Assembly (NCBI RefSeq): GCF_037038585.1
Contig: NC_092541.1
Span: 1,249,445 to 1,313,444 of the forward strand
Direction: 5' to 3'
Length of the DNA stretch: 64,000 bases
From: Patagioenas fasciata
Taxonomy: Eukaryota; Chordata; Aves; Columbiformes; Columbidae
In this document: piece after piece, positions 36,901-49,560 of the stretch
Numbering within the stretch: the first letter of the stretch is position 1
How the letters are laid out: each line of letters opens with the position of its first letter
Translations under genes and position numbers: made by a program
The notes under the pieces: model-generated
Database searches by the model: none
Told to the model about the DNA's origin: nothing
Seen by the model: the letters and a program-made list of their open reading frames with translations, nothing else

Positions 36901-39900
36901 TTGAAGAAGAAGAGATAAACTCATTTTATGAGTATTACATAAAACCAGCGGTGGCTGTTTTCAAGCAAGATACCTGAGTAAAACACCAGTCATGCTCTAT
37001 GAGGGTTTAATGATTCTGTTATATAAAGAAAGAAAGGGAGATCAAGATAAATCAGTCCTTTCTCAGTTGTAGATGTTTGGTTATTCTCTCCGGTCGAATC
37101 CCGAGTCTCCGGCCCTTTCGGGGGGACTATTTCAGGAGCACAAATAAGACCTTTTGGCTCCTTGGGCGAAGAGGTCAGACCGCGTGTCACAGTTGCATTT
37201 TGCCAGCTCTTAGGGGGAAATGAAAATCAAATTGTGTGCAGGGACGGCTTGAGCTGTGGAGATGAACCTGGATAATTTCACGTTTTGGGGGGAGAAATTG
37301 CAGAACGGAAAATCATTCCCACCAGGGCCGGCTAAGGACGAGGCATAAGCAGAATGTTTAGGGCCATTACTCACAGCACCTATAGACGCGTGTGTGTTTT
37401 CTCTTTTGCTCGCTCTCTCAAACACACTTTTACCCCATTTTGCCAGGAGCTGGTCTGATTTTTACCACGGTAAGAGCTTTTGTGCCAACTTAACATAGGG
37501 AATTAGAGAATAGAATTTGGAAAAAAACAAACAAACCTCTTCCAAACTACCCCATCTTTTTGTTTGGAAAAGGAGCCTGGCAAAGGCAGAGGTGACAGAC
37601 TACGGACAAATTGCTCAGGAGGTAGAAATTCAGCGCTGGAAACAGGACCTGCCTTCCTAAAAACTCTGCTGTCAATTAACGACGTGCGCTCGTTAGCCCA
37701 TGGGAACGGAGCTGCTCAGAGCTCCCTTTGTGCCTCCCGCCTTTCAGAGAAATTAGGACACCAACAAATTTGGTTCGAGTGCTTCCTAATAAAAACAAAC
37801 TCAAGCGGCTTCAGCCCAAATCTCCTGGGTTTAGGAGAGAAAAATCTTGAGCTGGTTACTACAGTTTATGATTAAATAATGGATGTGCCAGGCAAAAAAA
37901 CTACCGCTCTAAAACCAGACTGTGCCGCATTCATGGGAAGAACGGCACATATCAGCACTTAGGTATGCACAGCCTTTTTCCTCCGAATGTTTTTAAACAG
38001 TTCAACTTATTCCTACAAATGTCAAAGGCCTGGTTGCTTATAGCCAGACAAACGCTCGCAGTGCGCGGCACACGTATTGAGTATTGGATTTCTAATGTGT
38101 GCTGGTCCTTTGTTTCAAGGCTCACGTGGGTGCCGAGCTCCAGGGCGGTTTGGCTCGTGATGTGCGGAATGAGCAGCTTCGGCCGAGGTCTGTGGACGGG
38201 CCGCTCCACACGCTGTTGGATTTAGGGGCCCCGTGGGGCTCCCCTGCTCTCCAGGTGACTCCAGCGGCTGCTCGGAGCCCCACAAGACGTGAATTTTCTC
38301 AGCAAAAAGGCCGGGTGGTTCCGAGAGCCGAGCGGGACGCGAATCTCAGCTGCACAATGTGTAGAGTAGGTAGGGCTGGAGGAGGAAATATAAATAGCAC
38401 AGCTTGGCTTTTGTGCCTCCAGTGGGCCTTATACGGACGAGAGCAACGAGATTGGCGATTGTGGGGAGGAGGGATGAATTTCAAACCCACGCACATTGGG
38501 CGGCCGGGCCTGAACTGGCTCTTTTTTAGGTTTGTGCTCCTCAAAAGAGAGCGTAGAAGAGAAAATGAGCTGCGGGGTCTGGTGAGGAACACGGGACAGG
38601 GAGCAGAGGACGTATGGACCCACAGACCGCAGCCGCCGCACCCTTTCTGCACCCCCTAAAGAGCGTGTCAGCTGCCCTGAGCTAGGGGTTTGTTCTGAAT
38701 TAACCATTCTGAAACACAACTTTACGAGTCTAACGAGAGCAGAGGGTTCGTGAGAGCCGGCGTGATCTGCGGGCACAAAGAACAGCGCGCGTGGTTACCG
38801 CCGTGGGTTCTGTGCAGCTCCCCAGCTACAGGGTTAAAGAATAAAGAGCAATTTTAGATAAAATGTAAATGATAGCACTGGGTACAGGGACGGGCCCTCA
38901 ACACCCATGTTGCGCTTCTCCCAGAAACGCTCTGTACTTGAACTCGAGCCCCTCTCTGCATCCGAAGCACCAGGTTTTTTATTCAGTTCTTCAATGAAAT
39001 ACGAAAGATAATTAATCGTGAAGCCTTCGTTTAAAACCACAAAAAGATCGGAATCATACAAACTGGTAGTAATGAAGAATAAATATTGTTTGGCTGTGAT
39101 CCTTTGTTGCGGGAAAACAGGGGTTTAGCCCCCAAAACTATAGTGTCTCCCCTTCTGTCCTCCTGCTTTTGGTCACAGAAGCAGCAAAACTAGAGGTGAA
39201 AATGCCATCCCAGGGGAAGGAGAGAAATATCGTTCAGCTCAGTCCCTTCAGGGTGAATTGAGCTGCACATTCTCCATCCATTGTAAGGAGCACCACGTTA
39301 ACAGCCTGATGGGCAGAGAATCCTTCCTGTTCTCCGCACATCGCTGAATTACAAGTCTCAAGATAATAACTCACAGGAGACGGAGCCTTCAAAAAATGTC
39401 AGGATGTTAACAGCTCTCACTTCCAGGAGTTTTCTTAGTGCAGCTCATCAGTCTTTCCACCAGAAGACAGCTCTCGAGCATGGATTTCTCTGTTGCAGTC
39501 TGGAATCAGCTGCATGAATATTTCATTGTTCAGGTATTATTTATAAGCAGGACTGTTCACTTTCCTGAAATCCTTTCAGCTTTACAGTTACACACTGAGC
39601 TGTGCTCAGCCCCCTCTGTCCCATTTGGGGTAATGTGCTCTTGAATCTGCAGGATCTTCTAGAACTTACGGAGTACCTGAAGAACTGTGGGTCCAGCTGC
39701 AGGGTGAGACAAAGGCCAGAAACAAAGATGCTCAGTGTCGGTGAGGGAAAATCAAATATTTAGAATAAAAAGCCTCAGGATGTTTAGTCTGTAGCTTTAT
39801 GTCGGGATGCAAATTTCAGGTCTATCTGCAAATCATCTGTAACGCAAACTCCATCGTTACTGGTTTGCTGTTCAGAAATAGCTCTGGAGTTATTAATCAG

Positions 39901-42900
39901 TCGAGGCAGGTTTATCCGGAGGAGCAGTCTGAGAGCAAAGCCAGTTGTCCAAACACACTGATCATAGGATCAAAACATTTTTCTGCTGTCAGAGGGAAAA
40001 AGAAGCCTTTTCACTCTGCGATCTGCTTTGTCTCCTGCAGCCCTGCCCTTCTCCTGGCTCACTGGTAGGCAAAAGCACTTTTCCAAGCAGCCTCCTCCTC
40101 TCCCTGTGCCCTCCGCCCTCGCTCTTCACCACCAGCACCACGCTGCCCGTTCTCCACAGCTAATGAAGATACAGCCTTTGAGGACATCGCTTCCAGGACA
40201 GAGTCACTAGACACACCTGATAGGAAAAAAAGTGCCAAGAAGATTGCACGATACACAAAATTACAGAGGTTAGAAGGACTTTTGCTTGGCAGGGAGATCC
40301 TACTTGAGAACAAACTAGTTTATCCCTTTAACATTATCCCAACCTATTTTGCTTTCCCCCTAATATTTTAGGTCTTTTCCTTTGTCTCAGCAGTATTCTT
40401 TGGTGACTTCTTAATGCAGCATTGAGTAGCCTTATCTCTCAGGACTCGAGGCTCCTCTGGAAGCTGCTGGGTGTTGCCCAGCAGTGGTTTAGGGTATGGT
40501 GACCACGCTGACAAACCAGCGGATGCGATTCTGGAATCACGCCCGTTGCAATCTCTCCAGCTTGTGCGTTTGAATTCAGAAACACTGTGGTTTAAGATCA
40601 CTATCTTTTCATAATCTTACACATACAAGCAGACCCTGCTTTCAGCTACACCCCAGGAACTGGAGATAACTCCAGAGCAGCCGCATCAAATCGCTCTGTG
40701 AACAGGAGAGTGAAAAAAGAGCAGAATCTGGCCCTATGGCAGTGTCAGGGTAAACGTGCCTGAACCCATAGAAGGGATTCTGCGTCTCCCGGGGCCATAA
40801 ATTAGAGAAGCACACTCTTCTTGCTAATAAATCTTTGCTGACTGTCTTTTCTGTCCAATTTGCTATCTGGCTTCTCTTTTACTAAAACATAGCCCTGTGC
40901 CTTTTCTCTCTGCCTCTTCTCCCGCTAACCCGGATCCCTTTGTTGGCGAGGTTCCTGATCAGATTCCCAGTGGGGACAGGTAAGTTTTTCCATTGTGCTT
41001 CCTTTCCGCTGGCCATTGAAACCCAGTTTTCCTCATCTTAGCCCAAGAAGATCCCGAGCGTGCGCTTTGAGGCTTCACCAGGGACTGCCCTCTGAGCCAG
41101 CCCCGGGAATGGTCCCCTCTGCCCGCGCTGCCGAACCAGCCGAAGACACGGGAGGAGGCAGCAGTTTAGGGCCTCGGGAAGAGAAAAAACCCTGAAGATC
41201 GCTTTGAACCTCTTCTGAAAGCTCTGAAAGCTGCCAATTCCAGAGTGTTTGCCTCTCCGTTGGCCTCTGGCTGCTTCGGACCTGCAAGGCTGATCTTGCA
41301 GTTGGCAGAAACGCCTCCGCATGTTGACTAATCCGCTTGCTGCTCGCTGCATGCTGCTGCCCTACTTAGAACGGCTGCTGAGGAGCTGGGATTTGCTCTC
41401 GGGCGCTATGGGACTTGTTGTGTGCTCCGGCTGCCACCTGGGAGGGAGGAATTGCTGTCTGGCTTGCACGAAGGGCTTGCAGCCAGGAGCAGTTGGCTCA
41501 GCTGGGTCTGGGCAAATTCTGCTTTCTGAGCCTCAGTTTCTCCCTCTGAAGAGCAGCGCTGATAACACCTCCCTCCTCAGGCTTCTTGTGAGGTTTAGTT
41601 TGTGTTTGTGAAATAGTTTGAAGCTGTGGTTTTAAGTAGATAAAAGACAGGCTGAGAGCACAAACTGTGATATAAAACTGCAGTTTTCTCAGGTAGGCAC
41701 TGCAGCATCTGTGCCCCTTGGTGCTGTTCACCAGGCTTCTGCACAGACTGGAGCCGGTGGTGACTTTAACTGCTGTTCATCCAACTCTTACCTCGTACTG
41801 CAGGTGCCTCTGGTAACAGCAGAGCGCCATGTTCGCCTTCCTCTTACTCTGTGGCTACTGGAGAACATACCCCTGCGCTTTTGGGGTCACCCCTGGTGTG
41901 TGCGGCGCTGCCCGGGGGAAACGGCCACGTCGCTGGGTGGATGGGGCTGCACGGGGTGAAGGGAACCAGGGTCCTGGGGGAAGCTGCAGGGAAAACGTCT
42001 CCTTTTCAAGGAGAGTGACAAGATGTTTTAAAAAAGACTTTTTTTGATAGAGCGAGAGATTTTGGTAGCAATTACAATCTCCATGGACAAAGCCAGTCCC
42101 AACAAGGCACTGGAGAAGAAAGCACAGCTCTCCTGTTCTCGCACAGGGTATCTTCACGTCCCTGAGCTCTGCCAGGCTGCGGGTGCTTGGGGCCGTGTCA
42201 CCGTTACTCAAGAATACTTGAATCCTCCTTCCCATGACACAAATGCAGGGTCAGCACTGAGAATCATCCTTTAAGGTCTGGCAGAGCAAAACAATTCTGT
42301 GGCAATGGGGTGCAGAACTTGTTCTTCTCTGACCTGGAAAGCTGTTTTCTGCCTGGATGTTTTTAGTCCTTTCCCAGCCTTTCCCAGGCCGGAGCTGGTT
42401 GGATGTGCCAGAGGGAGGGCTGGGGGGTGCAGGGAGCTCCCTCACCCCATCACAACCGGGATCAGCCCTTTTCAGTCACAGCAGAGCCTGGGGATGGGTG
42501 CTGGTTGTGTTCTGCATGTTACGGCTGCATGTCAACCCAACTCAGCTCTGTGTGCTGCTGCGATTGTGTAAAATGAGTTACAGATGTGATCAGCATGCGC
42601 GTGTGAAAAATCCTCCATTAAACCTTCAAACTGGAGATCGGAGTGGCTGGGAGTTCTGGGACTTTGTTTTTAACACGCTAAGAGCAATCCAGGAGCCCTC
42701 CTTGCATTTTGGGCGATGTTCCCCAGATTTGCTGGTGATCCCGCGGTGCCTGGAGATCTCTCCTAGGCTGGGAATGCAGCTCAGATTTGTGTCTCATTGG
42801 CCTTTTATATGACAGGGGAAGTGTTTACTTGTGTTGTAGCAACCGGGTGGTTTGTCCCTGAGCGTCCGGGCTGCCTGCGTGACTCACTGCAGGGGAACTC

Positions 42901-45900
42901 GAGTCCAAAACAGCTTCAGATAAAGAACCCACTTAGCGGAGCAAGGCGAGGCAGATCCTACAGCTCGGAATTGTTTGAAGCAGGAGGAGTACGGAGTATC
43001 TCAGTGCCAGCTGGCACCCAGCTGCCTCCAACACTGGGGACGGCACTGGGGGCCCCTCTGGGCACCCACAGGGTCTGCGGACAGACAGACTGCCAGTCCC
43101 TAAGTAAACTGTGTCCCAAGGTCTGTGCCAAAGGGACAGCACGGCTGGACACGTCGGATTGTGAAATGGGCTGGGGTGGCAGGTTGCAAACGGGTAAAAG
43201 AACAGTAGAACGTGGATGGGAGCTGAACCGTTACGTGAAGTGCATAAGGTAGCAGTGAGACGCCGTCTGTCCTTCTGCTGGGCGTAGATCTGCTTCGTGC
43301 ACAGGGCAGGGAGGTTTTTATTCTGCTGGTATAAAAATCTTCTGAGAAACGGTGTTTAGCGGCTGTCGTTGTGCCAGCTGGATTCACGCTGTCTTGGAGG
43401 ACAGAACTGGTTTGCGTCTGCTGACTGGGAGCCAGGGTTCGAATGCCCCAACACACAAGGATGCCAAGACCTGGGATTTTCGACTCGCCCACTTCAAGGG
43501 TCAGTGTTTTCCCAGTAAAAATAGAGTAGTTGGAATGCCTGCTGTTAAAAATGTGCCTCATCTGGATGAGTCATGAGTGAAATAAAGTGCACAGAACATG
43601 GTGCCTTGCCCAGAGAGGAGGTTTGTGTAGCAGCCTCTCCTAGACCTGGGATGGTTCTTGATTGTTCCAGCAAGGTCCCGTTGTCCCAACCACAGGCAGA
43701 GTGGCCGTGTGTGCAGGCAGCTCCGCTTCTCCACGCAGGGAGGAGGAGAACGTGGGTGGCATTTGGGTGGGGAGCGACACGCGAGGGATGCTCAGCAGCA
43801 ACCTGCTGCTTCCCATTAGGAGCTGCCAGAGCTGTCGGTTGTTCTCGCACCAGCTGTCCTGTGCAAGAGCCAGAGCCGCTAAACCAGCAGGAACGCAGGT
43901 GGGCTCGGCGTGGGGAGCGCGGCCCACGGCACGCGGTGCTGAGCAGCCACCAGCTGCCCTCCAGCTGGTTATCTACGGCTCGGATCGGCCGTCAGGCTGA
44001 GGAGGAGTCAGGGCAAAAATATGCAAGAATTATAGCAGGTGTAGGAAAGAGGGACGCGCCATCCAGGACCCTCGGCCGGCCCGACAGCCCTGCAGTGGGC
44101 ACGTCACCCTGTCACCCCGGCCACACGGCAAAAGGGGCCGGGTGAGGATTGCTGAGGGTTTCCCAAGCGCAGCTGGAGAAAAGCTCTTGGAAACAGCCTC
44201 GAGGCGGGGAGGTTGGGATTGTGGCGTCCTTACTTATGGGAATAGCTTTGCTCCATCTTTGTAACGTATTTGAGCAGTGATGGTGCTCCTGGAGCTCACG
44301 AGGGGCTGATAAGTATCAGAGTTTGCAGGATATGGCCTGTTTCCAGCCCCAGCCGTGCCAGGCGAGAGGGGGATGCCTTTGTTCTGGCTCATTGTGTTGA
44401 CTCGAGGGAAGGAAGCGGCCGGAGTTCCTGATGTTCCCGGCTCGGCGGGGCAGGGTCCCCCGGCGTCCCTGGGATTGCTCCAGCAGGTGTTGTTGTGGAG
44501 AACAGGATCCTGCCCTCCCTGGATGGGGATTTGTTCTGGACTGACCTGACCCTCGGGAGAGCACGTGTATTGTTTTCTCCTGAAGTGGCTGATCAAATGA
44601 AGAAAACATATGTTGGCCGCTTCACCCTAATCTCCAAAAAGTATTTGGGACCTGAGCTGTGATCCGGAGGGTGAGGAGCTTTGCCCAGTGCAGCTCTCTG
44701 CTCTGAATAAAACCTGGAATGAAACCCCTGCTGGGGCAGACTCTGTGCTTTGACCACAGGCGCTGCAGCCCATGTCCCTTCATTGAGCCTGGTGCTCTGC
44801 AGAGCCAAATTTTCCTTGTTGCTCAAGTTTCCCCAGGTGAAGCTGCGCTGGAGTCACGTATGCAATGAGCTTATCTCTGTTCTCAAGTCGTGTCAGGGAA
44901 GGAAACGCTGGGGACAACGTAGCTGGCCGAGCACAAGCACCTGTGTGTGCAGGGGGAGAGTCCTGTCCTGCCTCCGTCCGGGGACTCAGGCCGGAGCAGC
45001 AACATGACAATGACCATGGTCACCTGGAGCAGCACTGTGACAGTGGCCTTGGTCACCTGGAGCAGCAGTGTGTCGGTGCGGTGCTGGGAAAGCGCTCAGG
45101 GTGTGCGAACACACCAACCCTTCCATCTCTGTGTGAGGGACCGGGACGTCCTCTGCCGCAGCAGCACCAGAGCAGCCTGCGCAGGAGCGGTGCTGGAGTC
45201 AGTGCAGCTCTTCAGGGCTGGGCCTCAGCGCCTGTTTTGTCCTGGTTCTTGACACTTGCGTAGCTCGTTAGCTCACGGCTGCATTGGTGCAGTGGTTGCT
45301 GCCATGCAAGCGTGACACATGGAGCGTGCAGCTTTGCATGGGAGACACCGCAGCAAATCCACCTCCTGGGACACGGGGCAGCTCCGCTGCCGGCATCCCC
45401 AAGCTGGGGAAGGCGAGTTGCTGCCAGTTTTTGCCTGGGGTACCCCGAGTCTGCCCCTTGATTTCCCTGGGCAGTGTTGGGATCCTGGAGCCTCGCTCGG
45501 CAGCTCTGGTCTGTGCGGGGCTGGGAATGGCACCCGGCCGCCCTGCTGCCCAGGCTGTTCTCCAAACCTCAGCCCGGCAGCTCCGCTCTCCACCTGCCCC
45601 TTCCACACGCTGCCTTTTGGCCACTGCCGCCTTTCTGACACCGCTCATCTCGGCAGCTCCGCGCCTCTCCCGTCCAGCTCTGTGGATTAAAAGCGCTCGG
45701 GCAATACATTTCTGAGCCGTGGGCTGCAGCTGTGACGCTTCGTACAGTGATGGGCTATTTCCAGCCCATCCTGGGAACAGAGAGGTGATTCATTGCACGC
45801 TATGTGCTGCTCGGATGAAAACCAATCCCTGTCCAGACCTGTGCCCCTCTCCTGGGCACATGCTTGTCCTCTGCCACCGGGATCAGAAACTTGGCTGACC

Positions 45901-47216
45901 CGGGAGAGCGGAGAAGCTGAATGAATTCACCTCCTGTTCCGAGGAGAGACAGCGTAACCTTGCAGACCCGGCTGTGCAAGTCGGGGCTGCTGTCTCCAGA
46001 TACTGGCTGGGACAAATTCCTCAACTTATTCCCCAGCGGAGAAATGGGGGAAAAAAAGGGCAGTTTGGTCCATCCCAAGAGACGTTCCCTTCGCACCGCC
46101 CGTGGGAAGGGAGCTGAAACGCTGGCGAGGACGGGAAGGGCTCTGGGCGGGCGCTGGGACTGCGGGTGAGGGTTTTCCCGGGGCCAGGAGTGGGGGACGT
46201 GTGATGGCCAGGTCCTGGGGTGAAGGTGAAACCAGAGCGGGCACAGGAGGAAGGGAAAAGTCTCCAGTTTTGGTGCTTCCTGCACTGCTGGAGTCACCAG
46301 TGGATTTGGAGCCAGCCCAGAGCAAGCAGAGCTGGTATACCCGAGCTTAAACACAGCAGAGCCCTAAGCTGCTGCGTGTAGAGCAGATCCTCGTTACAGT
46401 AATTTATCAGGTGTCCTAAGGGAGGATGAGCCCAGGCCTGACACGGTCTGGGTGTGTTTGGCTGCGGGCGCTGGCTCCGGAGGCTGGAGAGGCTGAGGGT
46501 GCGTGTGTGTCTCACTGGCTCCGCTCTGTGTCTTGCAGGATGAAGTGAAGCTCCCGTCTAAACTGAGCATCAGCAAGTCTCTGAAGGAGGGTGAGAAGCT
46601 GGAGAAGGAAGGCGAGGGCGAGGAGGCGCCTGTGGGTGAGGACCACGCAGAAGAGGACCACATCCAGCTCTCCTCGGATGAAGAGGTGGAGATCGAAGAG
46701 ATTATTGAAGAGTCGCGGGCAGAGCGCATCAAAAGGAGCGGCATGAAAAGAGTGGATGACTTTAAGAAGGCATTCTCAAAGGAGAAGATGGAGAAGACTA
46801 AGCTAAAGACCAAGGAAAACCTGGAGAAGACTAAGCTAAAGACCAAGGAAAACCTGGAGAAGACCCGCCACAACTTGGAGAAGAGGATGAACAAACTGGG
46901 CACCAAGATCGTGACTAACGAAAGGAGAGAGAAGATCAAGTCCTCTCGGGACAAGCTGAGGAAGTCTTTTACCCCTGACCACACCATCTACGCCAGGTCC
47001 AAGACAGCCGTCTACAAAGTGCCACCCTTCACCTTCCATGTCAAGAAAATAAGAGAGGGTGAGGTGGAAGTGAAAGCCACGGAGCTGGTGGAGGTTGGTG
47101 GAGAGGAGGGAGAAAACTCAGATCTGATGCGCGGGGAGAGCCCCGAGGTGCACACGCTGCTGGAGATCACGGAGGAGTCGGACGCGGTACTGGTGGACAA
47201 GAGCGACAGCGAGTAG
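33960..47216 (+). CDS. CAVIN1: caveolae-associated protein 1 (PTRF/cavin-1)
   Basis: Peripheral membrane coat protein that trimerises and, with caveolins, shapes caveolae; first described as Pol I and transcript release factor. Two coding exons, 33960-34379 and 46539-47216 (donor CAG/GTAAGG, acceptor TCTTGCAG), give 365 residues; human has about 390. The ATG at 33960 yields MEDTTLQIIE, matching the family start. Residues about 28-140 are the HR1 coiled-coil (LLDKIIGAVDQIQLTQTQLE, VRKVSVNVKTVR). After exon 2 begins at DEVKLPSKLSIS comes an acidic linker, then the basic EESRAERIKRSG segment, undecad repeats at about 225-257, SFTPDHTIYARSKTAVYKVP, and the conserved ending LLEITEESDAVLVDKSDSE. 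The acidic C-terminal insert is shorter than in human, which accounts for much of the length difference. Frame intact. It diverges from ATP6V0A1 and lies just upstream of STAT3. Confidence 0.98.
35444..35458. repeat. (TA)n microsatellite
   Basis: About seven TA units inside CAVIN1 intron 1. Confidence 0.9.
45003..45070. repeat. two-unit 33-bp tandem repeat
   Basis: Two adjacent 33-bp units share the core GGTCACCTGGAGCAGCA (one copy at about 45019, the next at about 45052). They differ mainly in their first nine bases. The repeat lies in CAVIN1 intron 1. Confidence 0.75.
46791..46856 (+). repeat. CAVIN1: perfect 33-bp coding duplication (undecad repeat) in CAVIN1
   Basis: Two directly adjacent 33-bp units, 46791-46823 and 46824-46856, are identical in DNA. 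Each encodes EKTKLKTKENL (residues 225-235 and 236-246). They form part of the undecad coiled-coil region that cavin-1 uses for lipid binding and assembly; a third, diverged unit EKTRHNLEKRM follows. Confidence 0.95.
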
Positions 47217-49030
47217 GACAGGCTGCAGCGCGGAAGGGTTGCGGACGACGGCTGAAGACGTTATCATTCACATTTCAAGATCTCTCTCTGCCCTGGTGCC
47301 CCAGGGGAAGTGTACACGATGCATCTTTACTACCCTGCAAAGCCGACGCCAATCCCCTGCCTGCTTTGGACAAGGTGTATTTTATATTTTAGTTTTAGCA
47401 CACAGAAACGTTAGGAACACGGGACTGTTTTTCTTACACTGTTTAAATCACCCTTGGAGACCATTCCTGCCGCAGGCTGCGCGAGAGCGTTCCAGCACCA
47501 CACCTGAAGACGGGCTTTGAGTGACGGGACCCGGCCCAGCTGGAGAGTGCTAAAACCAAGATAACGCCTGTACACCCAAAAAGCTCAAGCGTCCTCCGTA
47601 AGCCGAGACCTGATGTCAAGAAATCTTCCTGCCAAGCAGCCCGCTGGCCCACGCCACCCCATCTCCCTGTGCCAGGCTGTGTGACCGTCCCCGTGAGCAG
47701 ATGGACCCCCAGCCCCGGAGCTGGGAGTAGAGGGGACTGTGATGCACCCAGCGTACTGGAGGGAAGAGCTGAGCGAGTCCTGCTGATGGGCAGAGCATGG
47801 CTGGAGCTGAGCTGGTTTTGTGGCACGCAGCGGGGTCCGCTCCTCCCTGCCCTCCCGAGGACTGCAGTGCTGCGGCGGTGCCTGGGACAGCTTCGCCACA
47901 AAGCCACCCTCCCGCTGGGGCTGCCTGTGTGGCACCACACAGCCAGGGCCCGCTGCTCCTTGCCGCTGCGCTGGGGATGTCCCTGTGACAGCCCTGGTGC
48001 TGCGGCAGGAGGAGCACAGGCTGCACGTTCCCCTGCTTGGGTTACAAATCCAGCTGCCAGAGGCCCAGTGACCATGGGCGAGTCCTTGTCACGTCAGGGA
48101 GCACCGCAGACATGGGGTGCTGGGTTTGGTCCCTCCACACCTGTAGGGGTGGTGGCCACACGGAGCGAGGTCCATGCTCATTGCCCAGGGAGAGAGGACA
48201 CGCAGGCGGCGGTGCCGGAGCAGCCACCGCCACCTGCGCCTTGTTCCCACAGGGATACGGGATGGCTGATGCCACGTGAGGAGGCTCTTGACACCGGTCC
48301 AGCGCCGGACCTTGGGTATTTCTGAGCACCTCCAAAGGTCCCGCCATGGCTCAGGCTCATGCCCACGTCCTACGCTTTCCTCCCCTTTTCCCGCTTTCTG
48401 CAGCTTCACTCCCCATCCCCACAGCAGCGCTAGGGCAGCACCACCGCAGCTCGAGGAGGCTGCCGCACCCCGGTTCTCACACAGGCAGCGCCCACGGCCC
48501 AGCTCGGCGGGCACAGGCAGCGGACAGGAGGCTGCGCTCCCCGGCTGCTTCACCCAGGAGCTGCCGTTCACCGGGAGAGGCAGGCGAGGGAGACCCCCGG
48601 TGCTGCTCGCTGGGCTGGGCCCTGCCCGCTGGGCACAGCCGCTTGTCCCGCAGCCCGCGCCCCCGCAGCCGGGAGGCGGCTCTTGCTGACATAACCCGAT
48701 ATATAAACTTGCTTTTCTTCCAAATGTTATTTTCCTTCTTACTGTCCAGTACATCCAGCCTGGCCCCGGGGCCCGTGACAGTGCCTGGGAAAAGCCTCCC
48801 CAGGGTGGTGCGGCCACCGGAGCCGGTGCTCCCGTGTACCAGCCCGGCGTGGGCCCCCAGCCCGCGGGTCGCCTCCCCCGGACCCGCTTTTCACGTAGGG
48901 CCCGGGCAGTTGGCATCGAGGGCACGAAGCCCCAGGGTCCGACCGGGCACAGTGCGGGGGGAGTGTGGTTGAGCCCCCGGCTGCGTCCCGGCGAGCAGCA
49001 CAACTAATAAAGTCTCTTTTCTAAACCACC
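47217..49030 (+). other. CAVIN1: CAVIN1 3' UTR
   Basis: About 1.8 kb from the CAVIN1 stop to the AATAAA at 49006-49011. It is GC-rich with many chance open frames on both strands. No second gene is recognised, and the length is in keeping with the long 3' UTR of mammalian CAVIN1. Confidence 0.7.
49006..49011 (+). terminator. CAVIN1: CAVIN1 poly(A) signal
   Basis: Canonical AATAAA followed about 25 nt later by a GT-containing stretch (GCGTGGAGCCTGTTC) suitable as a downstream element, then a G-rich tract at 49054-49087. Confidence 0.75.
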
Positions 49031-49099
49031 AGCGTGGAGCCTGTTCATAGCGGCGGGGACCGGGGCGGGGAGACACCCCCGGGCGGGACCGGAGCGCGG

Positions 49100-49560
49100 T
49101 GCCCCACGCGGGGGCGCTGCGGAGCGCAGCGGTGCTGCTGCCCCTTTAAGAGACGGTGGCGGCGGCCGCGGGCCGCGCGCTGACGTCACGGCGCTGCCCG
49201 GAACTCAGCTGGGTTTCCCGCATGGCCGTTCCCGGCAGTTGCCGCCCCCCCCGCCGCGCCGCCCCGCACCGCCCCCTCCCCAGCGCCGCCTCGCGGCGGG
49301 AGGCGGCACCGTCCGGGAACAGCCGCCACGGGCAGCCCCCCCGCGCCGCCGCCGCCGTGACGAGCCGCGGAGCGGCCGCGCTGATTGGCTGTCAGAGCCC
49401 GACCCTCGCGGGGCAGCGGAAGCGCTGCTTCGCCATTGGCTGCGCTCGGCGTGACGTGGCGGGGCGGGGCCGCGCGGGCAGCAGGTTTCTCGTCACTCGG
49501 GCAGGACCGACCGCGATCGCCGCCGGCACCGGGAGCCGCTGCTCCGCCCCGCCCGGGACC
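49100..49560 (+). promoter_or_regulatory. STAT3: STAT3 CpG-island promoter
   Basis: Extremely CpG-rich, TATA-less region upstream of the STAT3 non-coding first exon. A palindromic CRE TGACGTCA (49181-49188) is followed six bases later by TGCCCGGAA (49195-49203), one mismatch from the STAT site TTCN3GAA. GC boxes (for example GGGGCGGGGC near 49460) and inverted CCAAT (ATTGG, 49384-49388 and 49435-49439) also occur. The mouse Stat3 promoter is known to be autoregulated through a CRE plus a weak STAT site. Confidence 0.75.

Larger units (their letters stand above)
34380..46538 (+). other. CAVIN1: CAVIN1 intron 1
   Basis: A 12.2-kb intron. I see no further exons, no clear CR1 copy and no other gene in it. 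Small features are a (TA)n run at 35444-35458, a TATAAATA word at 38389-38396, and a two-unit 33-bp repeat near 45003-45070. Long open frames in the 43-46 kb part are GC-driven and lack family motifs. Confidence 0.7.

Noticed and set aside
40243-40310. Possible CR1 tail in CAVIN1 intron 1 (ACAGAGGTTAGAAGGAC)
   Set aside because: Only about 20 bp resemble CR1 and the continuation does not; too weak to call.
46394-46987. 197-codon minus-strand Ser/Phe-rich open frame
   Set aside because: It is the exact antisense of CAVIN1 exon 2; its composition is what the complement of the Lys/Glu-rich coiled coil produces.
47443-48972. Several 100-300 codon open frames on both strands after CAVIN1
   Set aside because: They lie in the CAVIN1 3' UTR, overlap each other in opposite strands, lack conserved domains, and precede the poly(A) signal at 49006.
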